From Schoenoplectus triqueter (taxonomy: Eukaryota; Streptophyta; Magnoliopsida; Poales; Cyperaceae): DNA of 64,000 bases. Shown here piece by piece: positions 58,610-64,000 of this stretch. Location: positions 1-64,000 of the forward strand of contig CAXKVV010000271.1 of the NCBI GenBank assembly GCA_964058805.1, in the 5' to 3' direction. The notes below the pieces were generated by a model. That model did not search any database. It was not told the DNA's origin and saw only the letters and a list, made by a program, of their open reading frames with translations. The position numbers were made by a program, and so were the translations under genes. Numbering within the stretch: the stretch's first letter is position 1; the number at the start of each line of letters is the position of its first letter.

Positions 58610-59574
58610 GGGTAATTTTGTATTTTGCTTTTAATTGAAAAGTTTGAAATAAAATATTTTTTCTCTCAAATTGTTCAACAAAATATCCTTATGGGTCCAT
58701 TTTTACTCTCCTTTCAACAAACCCTTAATACTTTTTATTAACTTTCCATCCAAAATAATTAACAAAATATTTTATTTATTTTTTTATTTAGTTTTCTTCA
58801 TTCATACATCATTTTTTTCATAAAATTTTCATTTATGAAAATTTTAACGAAAAGTGGATTTCTTAAAAAAAAATGTGATACCTGCAGCGAGGCAGGAAGC
58901 AATAGCAACATCATAACAATTATAAATTGAAAAATGTCAATTAAAACATATAACATTTTAATATTGAAGAAGAATAAAAAATAATTTATTTTTTTAATAT
59001 ATTATTTTTATTAATTACAGAACAATTACAAAAAATCAATCTTTCAATCTTTTGTATGTATAATATTGAAATAGTTTTTGTTTCTTCCTATATGTGATCA
59101 TGATATTATTTTATTGGCTTGTGATTTAATATATATTCCAAATACAATTTTTGTATCTCCTATTACTTTTCCATATTTATAAAGAAAAAAAACATTTTCT
59201 TTTCATTTATTATATTTAGATTAATAATAATAATATTTGTTTTGAAATATATTAAATATTCTAGGGTGCATTTTAAAATATATAATTAATTAATACCAAC
59301 AAACTAGAACAAAAAAATACAAACTGTATATATTTTTAAATATATAATATCTTTAAAATTTTCATGAATGAAAATTTATATCATAATAAAATTATCTCAT
59401 ATGAAATGTGAGTGTGTAAATAAAAAAAACTAATAAACAAATAAACAAATCATAGTAATAGGGATGAAAGAGGAAAAAGAAAAAGGGGTCCATAAGGACA
59501 TTTTGTTGAGCAATTTAAATGGGAGGGTATTTTATTTCAATTTTTTTAAAGGAAGGGAAAATGTAAAATTACCC
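58610..59574. mobile_element. 965-bp TIR element, copy 2 of the family at 47996
   Basis: Ends GGGTAATTTTGTATTTTGC and AAAATGTAAAATTACCC are inverted repeats diverged from those of copy 1, with the same inner order (TTGTTCAACAAAATAT, GGGTCCAT) near both sides. Flanking T-rich sequence TACTTTTT occurs at both borders and may be the target duplication. Confidence 0.8.
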
Positions 59575-61141
59575 TACTTTTTGTATCCATTTTTTTACTT
59601 CCAATTTTTAAAAATTAGTTAATATAAACTTATCTGAAATAATTAATTAGTATCGCCACATTACAGAGTTGCTCCGTTAATATTCAATCCAGTGACATCA
59701 TTAGCCATGAATCTGAAAAAAAAAACAGATGATTTCAGATTGCATAGCACACTTAGAACTATGCTGTGCATATATAACACCTCAATTCACTCCATATACC
59801 TATATTCCTACTGAAGTTTTTTTATAAAAAAAATATTAGAGTTATTGCGTTCTTCTGTTACCTCAACTTGCAATTTTATTTTGAACAACCCGCTTGCACT
59901 GAAAATATTTTACAAGTTTTTACTTAGAAGTCGAGAAAGCATTCCCACGGAGTCGCCATATATTGACTGCTATTGTGACCATAGATTACATGTTGGGTCA
60001 GGTCACTTGCGAATATTGAATTTTATTTTGACTTGAGCAATAATTTTAATGTAGCATCTACCATCTGGCATTCATGGAAGTCAATTTTCTCAGACAAAGA
60101 ATGGTGGATCAATCATCTAACCCGAAATAGGAGATACAAGTGAGCCTTTCAATTTGTATCTTATAATTTAATTTCTTTTTAGTTATTGGCTGCGATCCAT
60201 ACCAGCACCATGCCACAATTAGACCAGACGATACGATCGATTTCGGTACTAATCCCCATGCAATGATTCAGCTGCACAATTAATAACATATATGACCTCA
60301 GGATGAGATGTCATATTGACCTTGATACCAAAACTTTAAGATTAATTAATAATTGCACTTATATGTATATAGCCCTCATCTTCTGTTATCTGAAAATTGA
60401 TCTCCTGGCTGTTGGATAATTGAATGATAGTTTTTACTTTTACAAGTATGGATGCATGGAAAAAAAGAAGAAGGAAACATATCATATATTTTTTTAAGAT
60501 GTTTCCTAACAACTAACTAAAAATGGTGTGAAATCAACCATAAAATTGATACAGTTTCAGAATAGTGCATAATCCTTTTAAAGCAATTGTCCCCATCCAA
60601 GATACTGGGAATTGACTTAACTTATACACCACTAATGGTAAGATTAAAGGAGATATACATTACAGATATATATACCAATGAACTACAAATACTTTAAATA
60701 CAGAGTACTGGAAAGTATCTGCTTTAATTGTCTCCAGGTTTCCAGAGAACAAAAGCTAGCCTTTCACAGCCAGTGCATTGTACAAACTAAGTGCCAAACA
60801 AGACTAAAATGCATAAAAATTAAAAAAAAAAACACTCCACTCAACTCAAGAACTACACCAAGTCATTTGAAAGAACGACAGTAACAATGAAGAAGCAGAG
60901 CATGCTAAAACTTTCTTCGATGGGTTTTGTTGAATAGCTCTTTGATCTCATATCAAGATCAATATATAGTAATTAACCTCCATATGGAAATCAATTCTTA
61001 ACGTTTTCATACCATATATATCCTTCATTAGTTGCCAAAATGATCTTATTCAATCTAACAGTCATGCAACTAAAGAGCTTTCAAATCCTTTGAAACATGC
61101 TCTGCTCCTTGCTGTCTATTAAAATACCATGCATGTCACCA
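59575..61141. other. Gene-free stretch downstream of the TCP gene
   Basis: AT-rich, with no recognised gene or terminal repeats. Confidence 0.5.
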
Positions 61142-61792
61142 TTATTCCTCCTCCCGTCTTGTCGACTGAGAAGGCAACACTGTACTTGCAAATAAACCGA
61201 AATTACCCTGTGCAAATGGCATGTATCCATTAACCCTAGCAGCTGCTGCCATCTCAGCTGCAGCAGCAAAACTCCAGACCTGACCCATATCTGGCCGTGC
61301 CGGCACTGCCCAAAACCCCCCTCCTTCCTCCACCTTGTTATTACTACCATTAGTATTGCCTCCGTCCTCCTCTACTTCGCATCTCAACCTCTTTCCAAGC
61401 AAAAATGGTCCTGGCATGAGTGTTGCTGTGTGAGCAGTCGTCAACTGGTGCACGCTGGATCCAATTACATTGGCAGAGCTGGAGACAGAGGGAGAGGAGG
61501 AGATAAAGGTGGCAGGAGTGGTTCCTGTACCTGTGGCTGCTATGATGGATGGCTCAGCTTGTCGTAACAACCACTCGATTGTTTGACCATCGGATTTGTG
61601 TCCGAGCTCACGTGTCAGCTGGAACACCCGTGCAGCGCATACAATAGGCATGCGTATGCGCCTGCCACGGCCATTGACCTTGCTGTGACGGTCTTTAGAC
61701 GGAGGTTTGCGTGCCAGTGCGAGCTGGCCGTTGCTGCCTTGCTGTTGCATGGTACCGTTGCCATTCTCAGATGCAGTTGTAGCAGTCATCAT
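61142..61792 (-). CDS. Class I TCP transcription factor
   Basis: A 216-residue, single-exon protein. The TCP basic helix-loop-helix domain covers about residues 32-90: [20 protein letters not shown], then [20 protein letters not shown] and [19 protein letters not shown]. The shorter basic region is that of class I (PCF) TCPs, which bind GTGGGNCC-type sites and regulate growth and cell division in the nucleus. The N-terminus is Q/G/S-rich, and the C-terminus has alanine-rich [25 protein letters not shown] and the small size resemble the TCP11/TCP7 branch, but this was not tested. A TCP-type palindrome lies 249 bp upstream. Confidence 0.92.
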   Translation of the reverse strand: MMTATTASENGNGTMQQQGSNGQLALARKPPSKDRHSKVNGRGRRIRMPIVCAARVFQLTRELGHKSDGQTIEWLLRQAEPSIIAATGTGTTPATFISSSPSVSSSANVIGSSVHQLTTAHTATLMPGPFLLGKRLRCEVEEDGGNTNGSNNKVEEGGGFWAVPARPDMGQVWSFAAAAEMAAAARVNGYMPFAQGNFGLFASTVLPSQSTRREEE

Positions 61793-61954
61793 GGCTTGAA
61801 AAAGGGATACAAAGAGGTATGGGGATGGAGAAATAATGGGGGGGTTCAGAGTTTTGTTGGAGAATTGGAGAGGAATACAAGTATAGACTATAGAGGAGTG
61901 AGATGTGAGGAAACTGGAGGAAATAGTTATGGGGGAGAAGGGGAGGGTAATGAT

Positions 61955-61995
61955 TGAATGAAAAGGGGGAAGGGGGAAGGGGGAAGGGGGAAGGG
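61955..61995. repeat. GGGGGAA tandem tract
   Basis: Five or so GGGGGAA units upstream of the TCP gene, in its probable 5'UTR or promoter (pyrimidine-rich on the coding strand). Confidence 0.8.
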
Positions 61996-62040
61996 ACTCA
62001 AAGGAGGGGTAGACAAGGGGAGGCGGAGGTGCACATGGCA

Positions 62041-62054
62041 GTGGGTCCCACGTG
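62041..62054. promoter_or_regulatory. TCP-binding palindrome overlapping a G-box
   Basis: GTGGGTCCCAC (62041-62051) is a perfect palindrome matching the class I TCP consensus GTGGGNCC, and it overlaps CACGTG (62049-62054). It lies 249 bp upstream of the TCP start codon. Binding is an inference. Confidence 0.5.
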
Positions 62055-62554
62055 TGATCGCTGCCTCCTGCCTGTATTGCTGCAGTACAGTGAGACTATT
62101 GGGCGGATAAAAAAAGTGGACTTGGAGTTAATGTGAGGGGGAGTCCTGGAAGTGAGAGGTGTTGTCGTCAGTATCCTCTGCTACTCAGCACATGCAGTGT
62201 TCGGACCTTGACGGTCTGAGTTTCTCTTGATGTTACTGTCATGGATCATATGGGAGAACCAAAGGACTGATATGTATAGAGCATATGCTTTGTGTTGTAC
62301 GGGATCACAAATGTGGCGTTCAAAGTGAAAATTGTGGAAGGTAAATCCCCTTAATTTCTGAACCAGACTGAGGATATAATATATATTACTCGTTGTTCAA
62401 TTTCAATACTACCGTCAAATTGTTACCGGACGCAGTCGTATCGTATGTCAGACTAGCACAACATCTGATCTGGGCATTGCATAAATATTCCATTATCATT
62501 ATTTTTATTTATCAATTTACTGCTTTTCTTTGAAGTAGGCAAAAGTAGTGTATT

Positions 62555-64000
62555 AAAATCAGGACGGGTCGGGTCGGTCGGGTCGGTCGGATCGGGATGG
62601 GTTATGGCGGGTCGGCGGGTTTTGACGGGACGGGTCAATGGGTTACGGCGGGGCGGGTTAGCACAGGTCTAATTCGGGGTGTTTGGCCGCAATCCGTTGG
62701 GTTGGACGGGTCGGCAGGTCAAAAAAAAATTTTAATTCTGAAAAATCCAAATAAATTCTAAAAAATTCCGAAAAATTCTAAAATAAACACTAAAAATATT
62801 AAAAATATATAAAAACTTATATTCTTGACCAATAAATTTTATTTTATTTATTTTGTCTTTTTTTTCAAAATTCAAAAATAATCAAATAAATTATAAAAAA
62901 TTATAAAAACCGAAAATAATTATTGAAAAATTAAATGATATGACTTTAAATAAATTGAAATAAAATTTCAAATGATATAAAAAATTTATTTTATTTTGTT
63001 ATCATTTTTTTTCAAAGTTCGAAAATAATCAACAAAAATTGAAATAAATTATAAAAAAAATCAAAAATAATTATTGAAAAATTAAATAAAATCTTAAATG
63101 ATATGACTTAAAATAAATTGAAATAAAATTTTAAATGATATAATAAAATTATTTTATTTTTTTAACATTTTTTCAAAGTTCAAAAATAATCAAATAAAAT
63201 TAAATAAATTTTAAAAAATCAAAAATAATTATAAATAAAGTTACCCTCCTCCTTTATTTCGGGCTTGGGACCGGTTATGTAATATATAGGCGGAGTTCTA
63301 ACTTTTTATTCGTTAGTAAAGTTTATTGAAAAAAATCAAATAAGGATTGTAAATGCTAGAAAAATTTTAAAAATGAGGAAAAAAAATATAAAATATAAGT
63401 GTTTAAAAATACCATCTAAATATTCGAGTTCATATATACCATAGCTCATTTTCGGGCATACCATCTGAGTCTCCATCTGCTTCTGTCATAAATTCACTGG
63501 ATGATTGTTCTACGGGTGCATGTTGATTACGTTGTTCTGCATCAAACCAATCTTTCAAGCATACGAGTCGTTCGAATGTTTTTGCACCCAATCTGTTGCG
63601 TTTATCTGTTAGTATCATGTTTGCTGAACTAAAACAGGATTCGGAAGGGACGGTTGACACGGGCACGGCAAATATATCACGTGTCATCATGGCGAGAGTT
63701 GGATATGCAGTTTCATTCCTCTTCTAATAACTGAGGATGTCAATACCGTCAGGTTTCATACTTCCTAAACAATAGCTAACTAATTCATTCATATTATTTT
63801 GCATTTGTGAGTCATCATATTCCTTCAAGTCTCGCAATAATGCAGACCGACTATTGCTCCTAACATATTTTAAAAAAAAATATTAGTCTCACAATATTAT
63901 AATAATATAATGAGTTTGAATATTATAAATATGTTAGAATTTAGTACCTAATATTACGAGGATTCGAAGAAGATGGATGATTCGTTTGGTTTGCATGAAG
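62555..64000 (-). mobile_element. hAT element running off the right edge, with transposase C-terminus
   Basis: Subterminal GGGTCGGGTCGG repeats at 62560-62730 mark its left end (a CAGGACGGGTCGGG start near 62561 is possible). The transposase is on the minus strand: an exon beyond 64000 ends at 63948, an 88-bp intron follows, and exon 63859-63430 encodes SALLRDLKEYDDS, then YPTLAMMTRDIFAVPVSTVP, SESCFSSAN and RLGAKTFERLVCLKDW, the hAT dimerisation domain. An in-frame TAG at 63724-63726 replaces the usual tryptophan of the DILSYWK motif, so this copy is inactive. Confidence 0.85.

Overview
The window is nuclear DNA of a flowering plant. It is AT-rich, its genes carry GT-AG introns, and it holds plant-only families (GEM-like GRAM proteins, a class I TCP factor, a DUF4408/DUF761 protein, an FBD-type F-box/LRR protein, an SDE3-like helicase) plus plant transposon types: Mutator-like elements (MULEs), hAT, Helitron, an Au-type SINE tail, Tourist-like and foldback MITEs. 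The species cannot be fixed from the sequence alone. All functional statements are by recognition of family motifs; no database search was possible.

Layout. 1-9 kb: a GEM-like (GRAM) cluster with one intact gene (1858-2394), one frameshifted copy (4775-5529) and one relic (8262-8560), followed by a 4 x 75-bp tandem array. 9.5-12 kb: a small Helitron inside an ATT microsatellite, and an F-box/LRR pseudogene broken by a SINE with a perfect 17-bp target duplication. 13-17.1 kb: a second F-box/LRR gene on the minus strand with a frameshift; its introns hold a Tourist-like MITE and a train of four foldback MITEs joined through TA/GA microsatellites. 18.6-22 kb: an RH47-type DEAD-box helicase with a 5'UTR intron and an uninterrupted CDS. 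22-25 kb: hAT-like GGGTC-rich debris and AT-rich DNA.

25,087-32,744 is the centrepiece: a 7.66-kb MULE with long terminal inverted repeats, a near-perfect 9-bp target duplication, palindromic GCGCCACTG subterminal repeats, a plant-mobile-domain (PMD) gene and a convergent MURA/SWIM transposase gene, both inactivated mostly by point nonsense changes. 33,470-35,281 is a second MULE, a deletion derivative with its own palindromic CCGAGTTT subterminal repeats. 37.5-38.5 kb: a DUF4408/DUF761 gene. 39-47 kb: minisatellite, tandem duplication, unassigned repeats and more microsatellite-flanked MITEs.

47.7-53.6 kb: an SDE3/MOV10-like gene on the minus strand whose frame is intact over three exons but which has lost the Walker A and B motifs and the second RecA domain, plus a decayed copy of two of its exons interrupted by an 863-bp TIR element. 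54-60 kb: several MITEs with clear target duplications and a tRNA-Phe(GAA). 61.1-61.8 kb: a class I TCP gene with a TCP-type palindrome overlapping a G-box upstream. The right edge holds the C-terminal part of a hAT transposase.

The genes do not form a pathway. The unifying theme is transposon turnover: elements inserted into introns, pseudogenes and microsatellites, many with both ends and target duplications readable by eye.
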